Notes: generated from the sequence alone by a model not told the origin. A DNA stretch of 34,992 bases from Phycisphaerales bacterium (GCA_020353195.1 CP070691.1:1305625-1340616); one strand, 5' to 3'; positions 26,079 through 34,362 are shown, numbered from the stretch's first letter. Numbers and translations are program-made.

Positions 26079-26855
26079 ATGGATGACTCGGGCCGGTCGG
26101 CATCATCAGGGATGTTCGATTCGGCGGAATGGTATGACGCCGGCGTCAACTGGGACGCCCGCCTCGAGCGCGAGATTCCGGTGCTGTGCGACGTGATGGG
26201 CCCGCCGGGTGATCTCGGGCTGCTGGACGCCGGGTGCGGGACGGGGCGCCAAGCCGTCGCCATGGTCCGGGCCGGTTATCGGGTGACCGGCCAGGACGCG
26301 AGTGACGAGATGCTGCGTGTGGCATCGGAGCATGCGGCGGCCGCCGGCGTGCACGTGCCTTGGGTCGGTTGTCGGTTCGAGTCGCTACATGACTCGGTAA
26401 CGCATTTCTTCGACGGGGTCTACTGTATTGGGAACTCGCTGGCGGCGGCGGGCAGCGCGGATGCGATTGGCGAGGCGGTGAGAAACTTCGCGGCCGTTTT
26501 GCGGCCGGGCGGGCGCCTGTTGGTGCAGGTCGTGAATTTCACGCGCATGCGGCAGGAGAGCCCCTGTGTTCGTGGTCCCCGGGTCAGCCGCGTGGGCGGC
26601 ACCGAATACATCTCGTTCCGGGTGTTTCGTTTCGAGCCCGAGCCGGCGGAAGTTGTCAACATCACCGCGTGGAACGACGGCCAGTGGCGTCAGCGGTCTC
26701 ACACCGGGCGTTTGTACCCGCTCGAGTTCGACGAATTTGAGCGTGTGCTCGCCGACGCGGGAATGCGGGTGGACGCGTGGTACGGCGATTATCAGCGCAG
26801 CCCGTTCGATCGGGCCCGCTCGGATGACCTGATCGCCGTTGCCACCCGGGCGTGA
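26079..26855 (+). CDS. Class I SAM-dependent methyltransferase
   Basis: Rossmann-fold methyltransferase of 258 residues; substrate unknown. Motif I is LLDAGCGTG at 48-56. Motif II carries the acidic residue in VTGQDASDEML, motif IV is FFDGVYCIGNSL, and the post-motif is LRPGGRLLVQVVNF. The C-terminal half (GRLYPLEFDEFERVLADAGM followed by WYGDY) is common in small-molecule methyltransferases. The ATG at 26079 is supported by a purine-rich GGGGGGCAGG upstream; the frame is open from a TTG at 26064. It lies directly behind dtd. No link to tRNA can be shown. Confidence 0.88.
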   Translation: MDDSGRSASSGMFDSAEWYDAGVNWDARLEREIPVLCDVMGPPGDLGLLDAGCGTGRQAVAMVRAGYRVTGQDASDEMLRVASEHAAAAGVHVPWVGCRFESLHDSVTHFFDGVYCIGNSLAAAGSADAIGEAVRNFAAVLRPGGRLLVQVVNFTRMRQESPCVRGPRVSRVGGTEYISFRVFRFEPEPAEVVNITAWNDGQWRQRSHTGRLYPLEFDEFERVLADAGMRVDAWYGDYQRSPFDRARSDDLIAVATRA

Positions 26856-26913
26856 TTTGGGTCCGCGCCGGCGGACTGCCGTCGGTGGAAGCGTTAATTC
26901 GCATATTGTCGGG

Positions 26914-26943
26914 TTGACTTGGCGCACCTGAATTGCGTATAGT
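26914..26943 (+). promoter_or_regulatory. Sigma-70-like promoter of the leader ORF/MATE unit
   Basis: TTGACT (26914-26919) and TATAGT (26938-26943), 18-base spacer, each five of six to consensus. The predicted transcript starts near 26950 and covers the 30-codon ORF and the hairpin before the MATE gene. Confidence 0.6.
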
Positions 26944-26983
26944 GCCGTATTCGCGGTTGCGGAGAAGCGGGAGGCGATCCGGT

Positions 26984-27076
26984 ATGAAGACGACTCGCAT
27001 GACAGTATCCGTCAGCGGTTTCGCCCGGATCCACCATCCGCGCGGGCTGCCGACCACGGAGAGACCAGCGTCCTGA
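26984..27076 (+). CDS. Possible 30-codon leader peptide ahead of the MATE pump
   Basis: An ATG at 26984 with GGGAGG nine bases upstream, 40 bases after a good promoter, opens a 30-codon frame beginning MKTTRMTVSVSGF and ending ERPAS. It is basic and has no hydrophobic segment. It is followed by a perfect 10-bp hairpin and then the efflux gene, the order seen in drug-inducible attenuators. No known stalling motif is recognised, and coding status rests only on signals around it. Confidence 0.3.
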   Translation: MKTTRMTVSVSGFARIHHPRGLPTTERPAS

Positions 27077-27108
27077 GGACCGGAATTGCGTTTTCTTGAC
27101 ATTCACGG

Positions 27109-27136
27109 GCCCCGGGAGTTCGCAGGCTCCCGGGGC
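27109..27136 (+). promoter_or_regulatory. Perfect 10-bp hairpin in the MATE leader
   Basis: GCCCCGGGAG (27109-27118) and CTCCCGGGGC (27127-27136) pair perfectly around an 8-base loop. No T run follows (TGTTCG), so it is not a standard terminator. It lies between TTGACA (27096-27101) and TATAGT (27143-27148), which are 41 bases apart, and just before the MATE start codon. It could be an attenuator, an operator or a DNA cruciform. Confidence 0.5.
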
Positions 27137-27161
27137 TGTTCGTATAGTCTGGAAGCCAATG

Positions 27162-28634
27162 ATGAGTGTCCACCGCCCAGACGACACTGCCGCGTCGACC
27201 GGCGACACGCGGCGGGAAGAGATCCGAAGCGTCGTCACCTTATCGGTGCCGATCGTGATCACGATGTGTTCGCGCGTGGTCATGGATGTCAGCGACTTCA
27301 CGATGATGAAGTGGCTCGGCCCCGATGCGCAGGCGGCGTTGCTGCCGGGCCAGGTCATGTTGTGGTGCTACATTGTGCTGGGGATCGGCATTGTATCGAT
27401 GGTCAGCACGTTTGCGTCGCAATGCCTGGGCAGGAAGCGCTACGCTGATTGCAGCGCGTATGCATGGCAGGGCGTCTACCTCTCGCTGCTCTTCGGGTTG
27501 CTCGGTCTGGCGTTGCGCCCCTCGCTGCCGGCGGTGGTCGCATGGATGGGGCACGAACCTCAGATTCAGCAGCTCGAGCTGGCGTACCTGAACATCGCGG
27601 TGTTTGCGATTGCGCCGACGCTGGCGGCGGCGGCGCTGTCGCACTTCTTCAACGGCATCCACCGGCCCCGGGTGACCATGTGGTCCGCGATCGAAGGCAA
27701 TGTGGTCAATGCGGTGCTGAGCCTGGTGCTGATCTTCGGGCTGGCGGGGTGTCCGAAGCTCGGGATCGCCGGTGCGGCGTGGGGTACGCTGGCCGGGACC
27801 GTGTACCGCACTCTGCGTCTGGCGATCACCATGTGCGGGCGCGGGTACGCCGAGCCGTATGCGGGCCGGCGCACCTGGCGTCCCGACCGGGTGAAGATCG
27901 CGGGCGTCCTTCGGGTCGGGGCGCCGTCGGGCATTCAGCTGGTGAGCGACGTCATCGTGTGGACGGTGTTCATCAACATTCTGGTGGGCAAGTACTTCGG
28001 CACCGTGCACTTGATCGCGACGAACGTGGTCTGGCAGTATCTGCGGATATCGTTCATGCCGTGTCTGGGCATCGGGTTTGCCCTTACCGCGCTGGTGGGC
28101 AGAGCGATCGGCGAATCGGATTGCGCGCGGGCGGTGCGGCTGGCCCGGATCGCGATTGCGGGGATGGCGTTGTACATGGCGGTCTTGTCGGTCATCTACT
28201 TCGTAGGGCGGCATTCGTTCGTGGCGTTGTTCAACGGCGATCCGCAGATCGTTCGTATCGGGGCGAGCGTGCTGATCTGCGCCTCGATCTTCCAGGTCTT
28301 CGACGCCATGGGGATGGGGTACAACAGTGCCCTTCGCGGTGCGGGGGACACCTTGTGGCCTTCGGTGGTGTTTGTGGTGACGCATTGGGTGATCGTCATC
28401 GGGGGCGGCTTTGCCATGGTCCACCTGTTTCCGGAGTTGGGCAGCCTCGGGCCGTGGATTGCGGCGACGGTGCTGATTATCCTGGTCGGCTGGGTGATGT
28501 GGTGGCGGTGGCACGCTCGAAAGTGGATGACCATCGACCTCCTCGGACAAGAGGAGGATGCCGGGCTCGCGCCGGGCGATCGAGCGGAGCCCGCGTTGGC
28601 CGGTTCGGCGGCTGCGTCGGAGGCGTCGTCGTAG
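27162..28634 (+). CDS. MATE family (NorM-like) multidrug/cation efflux transporter
   Basis: Inner-membrane antiporter that expels drugs or metabolites using Na+ or H+. The 490 residues contain about twelve hydrophobic helices in two pseudo-repeats. Family-like segments include VVTLSVPIVITMCSRVVMD and DFTMMKWLG in helix 1, ALLPGQVMLWCYIVLGIG in helix 2, NGIHRPRVTMWSAIEGNVVN, AGAAWGTLAGTVYRT, ALTALVGRAIGESD and MGYNSALRGAGDTLWPSV. Adjacent ATGs lie at 27159 and 27162; GGAAG at 27151-27155 is better placed for the second. TATAGT at 27143-27148 would give a near-leaderless transcript, in addition to a longer one from 26950. The C-terminal 30 residues are a soluble tail. A GC hairpin follows the stop. 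Confidence 0.9.
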   Translation: MSVHRPDDTAASTGDTRREEIRSVVTLSVPIVITMCSRVVMDVSDFTMMKWLGPDAQAALLPGQVMLWCYIVLGIGIVSMVSTFASQCLGRKRYADCSAYAWQGVYLSLLFGLLGLALRPSLPAVVAWMGHEPQIQQLELAYLNIAVFAIAPTLAAAALSHFFNGIHRPRVTMWSAIEGNVVNAVLSLVLIFGLAGCPKLGIAGAAWGTLAGTVYRTLRLAITMCGRGYAEPYAGRRTWRPDRVKIAGVLRVGAPSGIQLVSDVIVWTVFINILVGKYFGTVHLIATNVVWQYLRISFMPCLGIGFALTALVGRAIGESDCARAVRLARIAIAGMALYMAVLSVIYFVGRHSFVALFNGDPQIVRIGASVLICASIFQVFDAMGMGYNSALRGAGDTLWPSVVFVVTHWVIVIGGGFAMVHLFPELGSLGPWIAATVLIILVGWVMWWRWHARKWMTIDLLGQEEDAGLAPGDRAEPALAGSAAASEASS

Positions 28635-28680
28635 AGACCCTCTCGAAACTGCGGGACCGGCATCGTGCCCTGTCGGCGAT

Positions 28681-28700
28681 CCCGCCGGATTCACGGCGGG
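28681..28700 (+). terminator. Possible terminator after the MATE gene
   Basis: CCCGCCG (28681-28687) and CGGCGGG (28694-28700) form a 7-bp stem with a 6-base loop, followed by TCTTG only. It overlaps the coaD promoter region. Confidence 0.35.
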
Positions 28701-28702
28701 TC

Positions 28703-28730
28703 TTGAACCGTCCCGGCGCGGATTTACAAT
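28703..28730 (+). promoter_or_regulatory. Promoter of coaD
   Basis: TTGAAC (28703-28708) and TACAAT (28725-28730), 16-base spacer, 23 bases before the coaD start. The -10 matches five of six positions. Confidence 0.5.
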
Positions 28731-28753
28731 GCCGGAACCAGCGGGGGTCAGAC

Positions 28754-29269
28754 ATGGCGAAAGCGGATACGATCGTGGCGGTTTTTCCAGGGGCGTTTGA
28801 CCCGATCACGTCGGGGCATCTGGACATTATTCGCCGGGGGAGTCGGCTGTTCGATCGGCTGATCGTGGCCGTCGGTAGGAACCCGGAGAAGACCGAGCTG
28901 TTTACGATAGCCGAACGGGTCGAGATGCTTCGCGAGTGCTGCGGCGACATCGACCGCGTGGAGGTCGACTCGTACGACGGCCTGACCGCCGAATACGTGC
29001 GCCGCGTCGGGGCCCGGGTCATTCTGCGGGGCATCCGGGACAACGTTGATCTACGCAGTGAATTGCGATCCGCCAACACGAACCTGTTGGTCGGCGACGT
29101 GGAGACGGTCCTGCTGATGACGAGCGACCAGCACGCGTTGACTTCCAGCACGCTCATCAAGCAGATCGTGGAGATCGGGGGATACGATTCGGCCCGTCTG
29201 TGTCGGCTGCTCCCCGACAATGTCGTCCGGCGGCTGGAGGCCAAACTCCGCGGCGGGAGCCGCCGGTAG
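28754..29269 (+). CDS. coaD: Phosphopantetheine adenylyltransferase CoaD
   Basis: Penultimate enzyme of coenzyme A synthesis: transfers AMP from ATP to 4'-phosphopantetheine. The 171 residues (family about 160) show the nucleotidyltransferase signature PGAFDPITSGHLDI with T19-S-G-H22, the substrate-binding RGIRDNVDLRSELRSANTNL, and SSTLIKQI near 132, the S-S-x-x-(I/V)-(K/R) motif. The usual tyrosine before the Glu in the middle motif (D-x-x-Y-E) is replaced by serine. The ATG at 28754 has GGGGG just upstream. The frame remains open far upstream through the MATE gene, but those codons are out of frame with MATE and are not part of CoaD. Confidence 0.96.
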   Translation: MAKADTIVAVFPGAFDPITSGHLDIIRRGSRLFDRLIVAVGRNPEKTELFTIAERVEMLRECCGDIDRVEVDSYDGLTAEYVRRVGARVILRGIRDNVDLRSELRSANTNLLVGDVETVLLMTSDQHALTSSTLIKQIVEIGGYDSARLCRLLPDNVVRRLEAKLRGGSRR

Positions 29270-29291
29270 GGGTGATGCTCCTGACGGGACG

Positions 29292-29320
29292 TTGCGACAG
29301 GGCTTGTTCTGGGGTAGACT
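29292..29320 (+). promoter_or_regulatory. Possible promoter of the exported triple-repeat protein
   Basis: TTGCGA (29292-29297) and TAGACT (29315-29320) with a 17-base spacer, each four of six to consensus, 51 bases before the start codon. Confidence 0.4.
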
Positions 29321-29371
29321 CGTGATCGATAACCTGGCAGATGAAAAGTTCTGAACGAAGGAGTCTGGACT

Positions 29372-30430
29372 ATGAGGCGCAACTTCATAAGTGTCTTTTC
29401 GCTTGCTGTTTTTGCCCTACCGGTTTTCGCGCAGGAAGGCGAGGATGACCGATCCTCGTGGCGTGAGGGCCGCCGCGGAGGTCGCGGGGATCGGTCGGGT
29501 CGGATGATCGCGCGATTCGTGGAGGATCTCGATCTCGACGAAGAGCAGCGGGCTCGCGTCGAGGAGCTCGCGGCCGCCCACCGGGAGCGGATGCAGAAGA
29601 ACAGGGAGCTCTGGGCGGAGCTTCGGGCGGCGGAGCGCGATGGCGACCAGGCACGCGCCGCCGAGTTGCGGGCGCAGATGGCCGACGGCGAGAACCCGTG
29701 GGACTCGATCCGCCAGGTGCTCGATGAGGTCGAACCGCTCCTGAACGAGGAGCAATACGACCGGTTCATGGAGATGCGTGACGGGATGGATCGCCGCCAC
29801 GAGGAAGGCGAACGCCGGCGGGAGGCCCGCGAGAGCTACGAGCGAATGGTCCATGATCTCCCCGACCAACTGAAGCTCGACGACGCTCAGCGCGAGGCGT
29901 ACGACAAGCTCCTCGAAACGCAGCGTGAGGCGTCTCGGGAGCGAATGCAGCAGATGCGGCCGCTATGGGAGCAGATGCGTCAAGCGCGCGAAGCCGGTGA
30001 CGAGGAGCGGATCGAGGAGCTGACCCGTCAAGTCGAGGAACTTCAGCCTGATCGGGAGGCGTTTCGCGATGACTTCCTGGAGCAGGTCGAGGGCCTGTTG
30101 AATGATACACAGAAGCCGTTGCTGGCCGAGTATCGCGGGCAGTTCGCGGTGGCTCCGGGTGAGCGCCCCCTTCGGCCGGCTGACGTGCGCGACATCCTTA
30201 CCGCCGCCCGACGGGTTGAGCTTGAGCGCGAACAGCGGCATCGCTTGAGGCTCGTCGCGCGCGAAGCTCTGAAGGACGCCTACAAGATCCGCCGGACTGA
30301 CAAGGAGGCGCAGGCTGCCCTTGCAGCGAGCGTCAAGGAGAAGATCGTCGAGATGCTCGAGCAGGGACAGCGGAAGGAGTTCGAGCGTCAGATCCAGCGC
30401 GCGCGGTCTACAAGGCCGGCGCGTCGGTGA
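29372..30430 (+). CDS. Exported alpha-helical repeat protein, Spy/CpxP-like
   Basis: A 352-residue periplasmic protein. Signal peptide MRRNFISVFSLAVFALPVFA, cleavage after A20. The mature part is highly charged and helical, with three tandem units of about 90-100 residues. Each opens with a D/E-x-x-Q-R helix (DLDEEQRARVEELAAAH, KLDDAQREAYDKLLETQ, LEREQRHRLRLVAREA). The first two then run RELWAELRAAERDGDQARAAEL and RPLWEQMRQAREAGDEERIEEL. Each ends in a short L-L-N-x-x-Q or M-L-E-Q-G-Q turn (LLNEEQYDRF, LLNDTQKPLL, MLEQGQRKEF). This recalls the LTxxQ motif of Spy/CpxP chaperones and stress sensors, but the motif is loose. The ATG at 29372 follows GAAGGAG by eight bases. Function is inferred only at the level of a periplasmic chaperone-like or adaptor protein. 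Confidence 0.8.
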   Translation: MRRNFISVFSLAVFALPVFAQEGEDDRSSWREGRRGGRGDRSGRMIARFVEDLDLDEEQRARVEELAAAHRERMQKNRELWAELRAAERDGDQARAAELRAQMADGENPWDSIRQVLDEVEPLLNEEQYDRFMEMRDGMDRRHEEGERRREARESYERMVHDLPDQLKLDDAQREAYDKLLETQREASRERMQQMRPLWEQMRQAREAGDEERIEELTRQVEELQPDREAFRDDFLEQVEGLLNDTQKPLLAEYRGQFAVAPGERPLRPADVRDILTAARRVELEREQRHRLRLVAREALKDAYKIRRTDKEAQAALAASVKEKIVEMLEQGQRKEFERQIQRARSTRPARR

Positions 30431-30432
30431 TT

Positions 30433-30470
30433 GCCATTTGCAGTATGTCAAATGGCGGCCAACCGCCTTT
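30433..30470 (+). terminator. Overlapping hairpins after the exported repeat protein
   Basis: GCCATTTG (30433-30440) pairs with CAAATGGC (30449-30456). GGCGG (30454-30458) pairs with CCGCC (30463-30467), followed by TTT. The two stems share bases and exclude each other. The second resembles a weak intrinsic terminator three bases after the stop codon region. Confidence 0.4.
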
Positions 30471-30602
30471 CACGTTCAGGCCATCTTAGCGGCCTTCCGT
30501 CCGTACAGCCTGTGCGCCCGCCGGCTCAGGGCGCGACTCATTGAATGCTGACGGCGCGCCTGGTTGCCGCGCGGAGGATACCGGGCCGGCCGGTCGTCGG
30601 GG

Positions 30603-30631
30603 TTGACTCGATAAGGGTGTTGTGGTTCTAT
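30603..30631 (+). promoter_or_regulatory. Possible promoter of the selBA unit
   Basis: TTGACT (30603-30608) and TTCTAT (30626-30631) with a 17-base spacer. The -10 is poor. It lies in the 254-base stretch between the preceding stop and the small ORF at 30685, where nothing else was recognised. Confidence 0.35.
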
Positions 30632-30684
30632 GGCGCGCTGCAGTCTCGAAGCGTGACGCTGCGCAGGGCAACGAGCGGAGGGAG

Positions 30685-30930
30685 ATGCTAGGGGATGCGG
30701 GATGCGTCGGATGTTTCCCGTGCACCCGAATGCCGGGGGCGGTCGTGTGGAATGGCCACCCGTGCATGATCATGCCGCCCGACGGAGCGACATTTCCCGA
30801 TGGTCGTAGTGCACAGGAGGCTTTGGCGCGCATGTTCGCCGGTGGCACGTGGTCGCAATCGCGGTTCTACTGGAGCAGGGCAAGGTGCCGGGTTCGGCAC
30901 GGTAATCTGGGCCATGGGTTCAACGGGTGA
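30685..30930 (+). CDS. Possible small Cys-containing ORF overlapping selB
   Basis: An 81-codon frame with GGAGGGAG directly ahead of its ATG. It begins MLGDAGCVGCFPCTR, with a C-x-x-C-x-x-C pattern, and has no signal peptide or known domain. It ends 17 bases inside selB, in another frame, so translation of selB, which lacks its own good ribosome site, could be coupled to it. About 58 of 81 codons end in G or C, compatible with coding in this genome but not decisive. It could equally be leader sequence. Confidence 0.35.
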   Translation: MLGDAGCVGCFPCTRMPGAVVWNGHPCMIMPPDGATFPDGRSAQEALARMFAGGTWSQSRFYWSRARCRVRHGNLGHGFNG

Positions 30931-32866
30931 GGCATCCGAAACACCGGCGCAGACGGGAAGCCGCTTTCTGATCCTGGGCACTGCCGGTCACATCGACCAC
31001 GGAAAAACCGCGCTGATCCGTGCCTTGACAGGTACGGACACCGATCGCCTCCCGGAGGAGAAGCGTCGGGGGATGACGATCGAACTCGGGTTCGCGGAGT
31101 TGGAAGTCGGGCCGATCCGGTTCGGAATCGTCGACGTTCCGGGGCATGAGCGATTCGTCCGCACGATGGTCAGCGGGGCGACTGCGATCGACGTCGCGTT
31201 GCTCGTGATTGCGGCTGACGATTCCGTCATGCCTCAGACTGTCGAGCACCTCGAGATCCTTTCGCTGCTGAACATCCGGGCGGCGGTGGTGGCGATCACG
31301 AAGACGGATATCGTTGACGCCGAGTTGGCCGAGCTTGTCGAGGAGGAGGTCCGCGAACTGATAGCGGAAACGCCTCTGCGCGACGCTCCGATCGTGCGCG
31401 TCTCGTCCGTGACGGGCGACGGCATCGGGGAGTTGAAACAGGTTCTGGCGGAGACAGCCCGGCGGGTCAGCGAATCCGAGTCGAGCCCTCCTTTCCGGAT
31501 GGCCGTCGATCGCGTCTTCAGCGTGCCCGGGCGGGGGACCGTGGTGACCGGTTCAGTCCTGCGCGGGCAGGTGGCGGTCGGAGACGCGTTGGAGGTCTGG
31601 CCGGCCGGCGTCTCCTGCAAGGTGCGCGACCTGCAAACTCACGGTCGCCAATCGGAACGTATCCGAACGGGTGAGCGGGCCGCGCTCAACATCATCGGCG
31701 TCGACCGTGGCGTCCTGGCGCGCGGGTGCGACCTGGCCACGCCGGGCTACCTGTCGTTGTCCAGGCTGATCGACGCGCGGCTGCATTGCCTGTTGTCGTG
31801 TCAGAAAGCCATCCGACCGTTCACCCGGCTCCGTCTATGCCTGGGCACCCGGGAAGCGCTTGTTCGCGTAGTGCCGATCGAACGCGCGTCGATCGCCCCG
31901 GGTCAGACCACCTACGTGCAGCTGCGCTCGCGAAGCGGGATCATCGCGACGCACGGCCAGCGCTTCATTGTTCGTGATGAGGTGGCGTCGCGGACCGTCG
32001 GCGGTGGGGTCGTGCTCCATGGAGGCGCCCGGCGATGGACCACCGATCGAGTCGCGGAACGATCATCGCTTGAGATCCTCGATTCGGGTGACGAAGCCGC
32101 CCGTGTGAGCGAGGTATTGCGGCTGGCGGGATTCAGCCCGCCGTCGGACCTGACGGTCTGTGCACAGGCAGGTGTGGAGCTTGATCGCTTGTCCGCAATC
32201 TACGCGGAACTGGACGATGCCGGAAAGCGGATCAGCCTGGATTCGAGCGGGCGCCCGTGTTCGGCCGTCGGCGTGGACGACCTGCTGAGCCGGGCGGTTC
32301 GCTGGCTGGATCGGTTTCACGGCAACAACCCTGAGGCTCCCGGATGCCGGGCCGACGCCTTCCTCGGCTGGCTCGAACGCAAGAGCGCCAAGGGTCTGGC
32401 ACGCCCGCTCCTGGATCGGTTGCTGAGCAGCGGGCGGGTCAAGGCGCTGGGCCAGTACGTCTGCCGCCCGGAGTTTGCCCCGGCGCTATCCGCTCAGGAT
32501 GAGAAGCTGCTGGCGAAGATGGTGGAGGAGTATTCCCAGGCCGCCTTCCAACCTCCGAGGCTCGAGAATCTGAAGATTGCCCAGCGGACAAACGTGCAAC
32601 GTCTTCAGCGGCTGGCCAAGGTGGCGGAAGCGACGGGCCAGCTGGTCGAGGTCCAGAGTGGTCTGTACCTGCATCTTTCCCGCGAGCAGGAGCTCCGCGA
32701 CGTGGTCCGTGCCATGACGCGGGGCGGGAGGGGGGTGACCGTTTCCGAGCTCCGTGAGCGCCTCGGCTCCAGTCGCAAGTACATGGTGCCGATTGTAGAG
32801 TATCTGGACCGCGTCGGTTTTACGCGCCGCGACGGCGACCATCGCTTTCTGAAGGAATCGACATGA
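30914..32866 (+). CDS. selB: Selenocysteine-specific elongation factor SelB
   Basis: GTPase that carries Sec-tRNA to UGA codons marked by a SECIS element. From the ATG at 30914 the protein has 650 residues. GTPase motifs: G1 [11 protein letters not shown] (22-32), [13 protein letters not shown] (G2), [16 protein letters not shown] (G3), AITKTDIVD (G4, T-K-x-D instead of N-K-x-D) and [12 protein letters not shown] (G5). EF-Tu-like beta-barrel domains follow ([15 protein letters not shown]). The C-terminal 250 residues are the winged-helix repeats that bind SECIS RNA, ending with [18 protein letters not shown]. The start was set where the family N-terminus begins; upstream codons lack support. 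Its stop overlaps the selA start as ATGA, a tight operon. Confidence 0.96.
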   Translation: MGSTGEASETPAQTGSRFLILGTAGHIDHGKTALIRALTGTDTDRLPEEKRRGMTIELGFAELEVGPIRFGIVDVPGHERFVRTMVSGATAIDVALLVIAADDSVMPQTVEHLEILSLLNIRAAVVAITKTDIVDAELAELVEEEVRELIAETPLRDAPIVRVSSVTGDGIGELKQVLAETARRVSESESSPPFRMAVDRVFSVPGRGTVVTGSVLRGQVAVGDALEVWPAGVSCKVRDLQTHGRQSERIRTGERAALNIIGVDRGVLARGCDLATPGYLSLSRLIDARLHCLLSCQKAIRPFTRLRLCLGTREALVRVVPIERASIAPGQTTYVQLRSRSGIIATHGQRFIVRDEVASRTVGGGVVLHGGARRWTTDRVAERSSLEILDSGDEAARVSEVLRLAGFSPPSDLTVCAQAGVELDRLSAIYAELDDAGKRISLDSSGRPCSAVGVDDLLSRAVRWLDRFHGNNPEAPGCRADAFLGWLERKSAKGLARPLLDRLLSSGRVKALGQYVCRPEFAPALSAQDEKLLAKMVEEYSQAAFQPPRLENLKIAQRTNVQRLQRLAKVAEATGQLVEVQSGLYLHLSREQELRDVVRAMTRGGRGVTVSELRERLGSSRKYMVPIVEYLDRVGFTRRDGDHRFLKEST

Positions 32867-34299
32867 CGCCGAAGCAGAAAGAGCAACTTCGCGCGTTGCC
32901 CGCCGTCGGTGATCTGCTGACGGCCCAGGGGGTGCAACGCTGGCTGGAGACCGCGTCACGCCCGGCGGTGGTCCGTGCCATCCAGGACACGGTCGACGGT
33001 GTTCGCCGGCGCATCCTTGCCGGCAATTGCGACCATCCGGTTGACACGGACACGTTGCTGCTGATGGCCGAGGATCTGCTGTGGGAGCGGATGGCGCCGT
33101 TGGTGCGGCGGGTCATCAACGCCACGGGCGTCGTGCTGCATACCGGGCTGGGTCGTGCCCCGCTCTGCGACGCCGCCATCGACGCCATCACCGACGCTGC
33201 CGCGGGATACTGCACTCTCGAATACGATCTTGAAACGGGCAGGCGAGGCCAGCGGGTCAAGCCCATCGGCGAGCTGATTCGCGATTTGACCGGCGCCGAA
33301 GCCGCCACCGTCGTCAACAACAACGCCGCCGCTACGCTGCTTGTCCTCAGCACCTTCGCCGCGGGGCGCGAGGTTGTCGTCTCCCGGGGCCAGCTCGTCG
33401 AGATCGGCGGGTCCTATCGTCTGCCCGAGATCATGGTCGCCGCCGGCGCCGTCCTTCACGAGGTCGGCACGACGAATCGCACGTACCTGTCGGATTACGA
33501 GCGCGCGATCAACGACCGCACGGCGATCCTCATGCGCGTCCACACCAGCAACTTCCGCATGATCGGCTTCACGGAAGAGGCGCGGCTTGACGAGATCGTG
33601 GGCTTGGCCCAGCGGGCGGGCCTGCTGGCCGTCGACGATCTCGGCAGCGGCGCCCTGTTCGATGTGACGCGGATCGGGCTGCCCGCGGAGCCCTGCGTTC
33701 CCGATTCGCTCAAGGCCGGGGCCGATTTGATCTGTTTCTCGGGTGACAAGCTTCTGGGCGGTCCGCAGGCCGGCATCATCCTCGGCCGGAGCGAGCTCAT
33801 CGAGCGTGTCCGAGCCAACCCGCTCGCCCGCTGCTGCCGCGTCGACAAGCTTACGCTGCTCGCTCTGGAGGCCACGTTGCGGCATTACGAAGACGTGGCC
33901 GAAGCTCGCGCCTCCGTTCCCGCGCTGGCCATGCTGTCCGAAACCACCGACGCGCTCGCCGATCGGGCCCGTGCGCTGTGCGAACAGCTTCAGAAGGCCG
34001 TTCCTGGTGAGACGTTCCACGTCTGTTCGGACGCCTCGTTGGCCGGCGGGGGATCGCTGCCCGCGCGGGAGCTGCCCACGGTCGTGGTGCAATGGCGGCC
34101 CGGTCACCGCAGCATCGACGCCATGATGACTGCGCTCCGCCACACGGAGGTGCCTGTCATCGCCCGCGTCCGCGAGGATGGAATCTGCTTCGACCTGCGG
34201 ACCATACGCGACGATGAGTATGAGGACCTCGCCGCGGCCGTTGCCTCTGCTACTGCCACTGACGGCGGCGACGCCGTCGTCCGGGCCATGCCCTCATAG
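32863..34299 (+). CDS. selA: L-seryl-tRNA(Sec) selenium transferase SelA
   Basis: PLP enzyme that converts seryl-tRNA(Sec) to selenocysteinyl-tRNA(Sec). The 478 residues match family length. Visible signatures: VRRVINATGVVLHTGLGRAP, YCTLEYDLETGRRGQR, VVNNNAAATLLVL, AVDDLGSGALFD and the PLP lysine K296 in CFSGDKLLGGPQAG. The segment RCCRVDKLTLLALEATL carries an unusual Cys-Cys where E. coli has other residues. The ATG at 32863 overlaps the selB stop codon. The tRNA gene selC, the selenophosphate synthetase gene and any selenoprotein gene were not found in the window, so the rest of the pathway must lie elsewhere. Confidence 0.97.
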   Translation: MTPKQKEQLRALPAVGDLLTAQGVQRWLETASRPAVVRAIQDTVDGVRRRILAGNCDHPVDTDTLLLMAEDLLWERMAPLVRRVINATGVVLHTGLGRAPLCDAAIDAITDAAAGYCTLEYDLETGRRGQRVKPIGELIRDLTGAEAATVVNNNAAATLLVLSTFAAGREVVVSRGQLVEIGGSYRLPEIMVAAGAVLHEVGTTNRTYLSDYERAINDRTAILMRVHTSNFRMIGFTEEARLDEIVGLAQRAGLLAVDDLGSGALFDVTRIGLPAEPCVPDSLKAGADLICFSGDKLLGGPQAGIILGRSELIERVRANPLARCCRVDKLTLLALEATLRHYEDVAEARASVPALAMLSETTDALADRARALCEQLQKAVPGETFHVCSDASLAGGGSLPARELPTVVVQWRPGHRSIDAMMTALRHTEVPVIARVREDGICFDLRTIRDDEYEDLAAAVASATATDGGDAVVRAMPS

Positions 34300-34362
34300 A
34301 ACCGTCGGCGGCCCGTGGCGAACCGGGCTCTTCATGAGGCCTTATAGTGCGCTGTGAAGATG

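Noticed and set aside
27449-28753. Open frame continuous with coaD through the MATE gene, suggesting a fusion
   Set aside because: The upstream codons are out of frame with MATE and give no hydrophobic or conserved protein. CoaD begins cleanly at 28754 with its own ribosome site and promoter.
30431-30913. Search for a tRNA-Sec (selC) gene beside selBA
   Set aside because: No G-G-T-T-C-G-A T-loop with a TCA anticodon arm and long acceptor was found in this gap or in 34300-34362.
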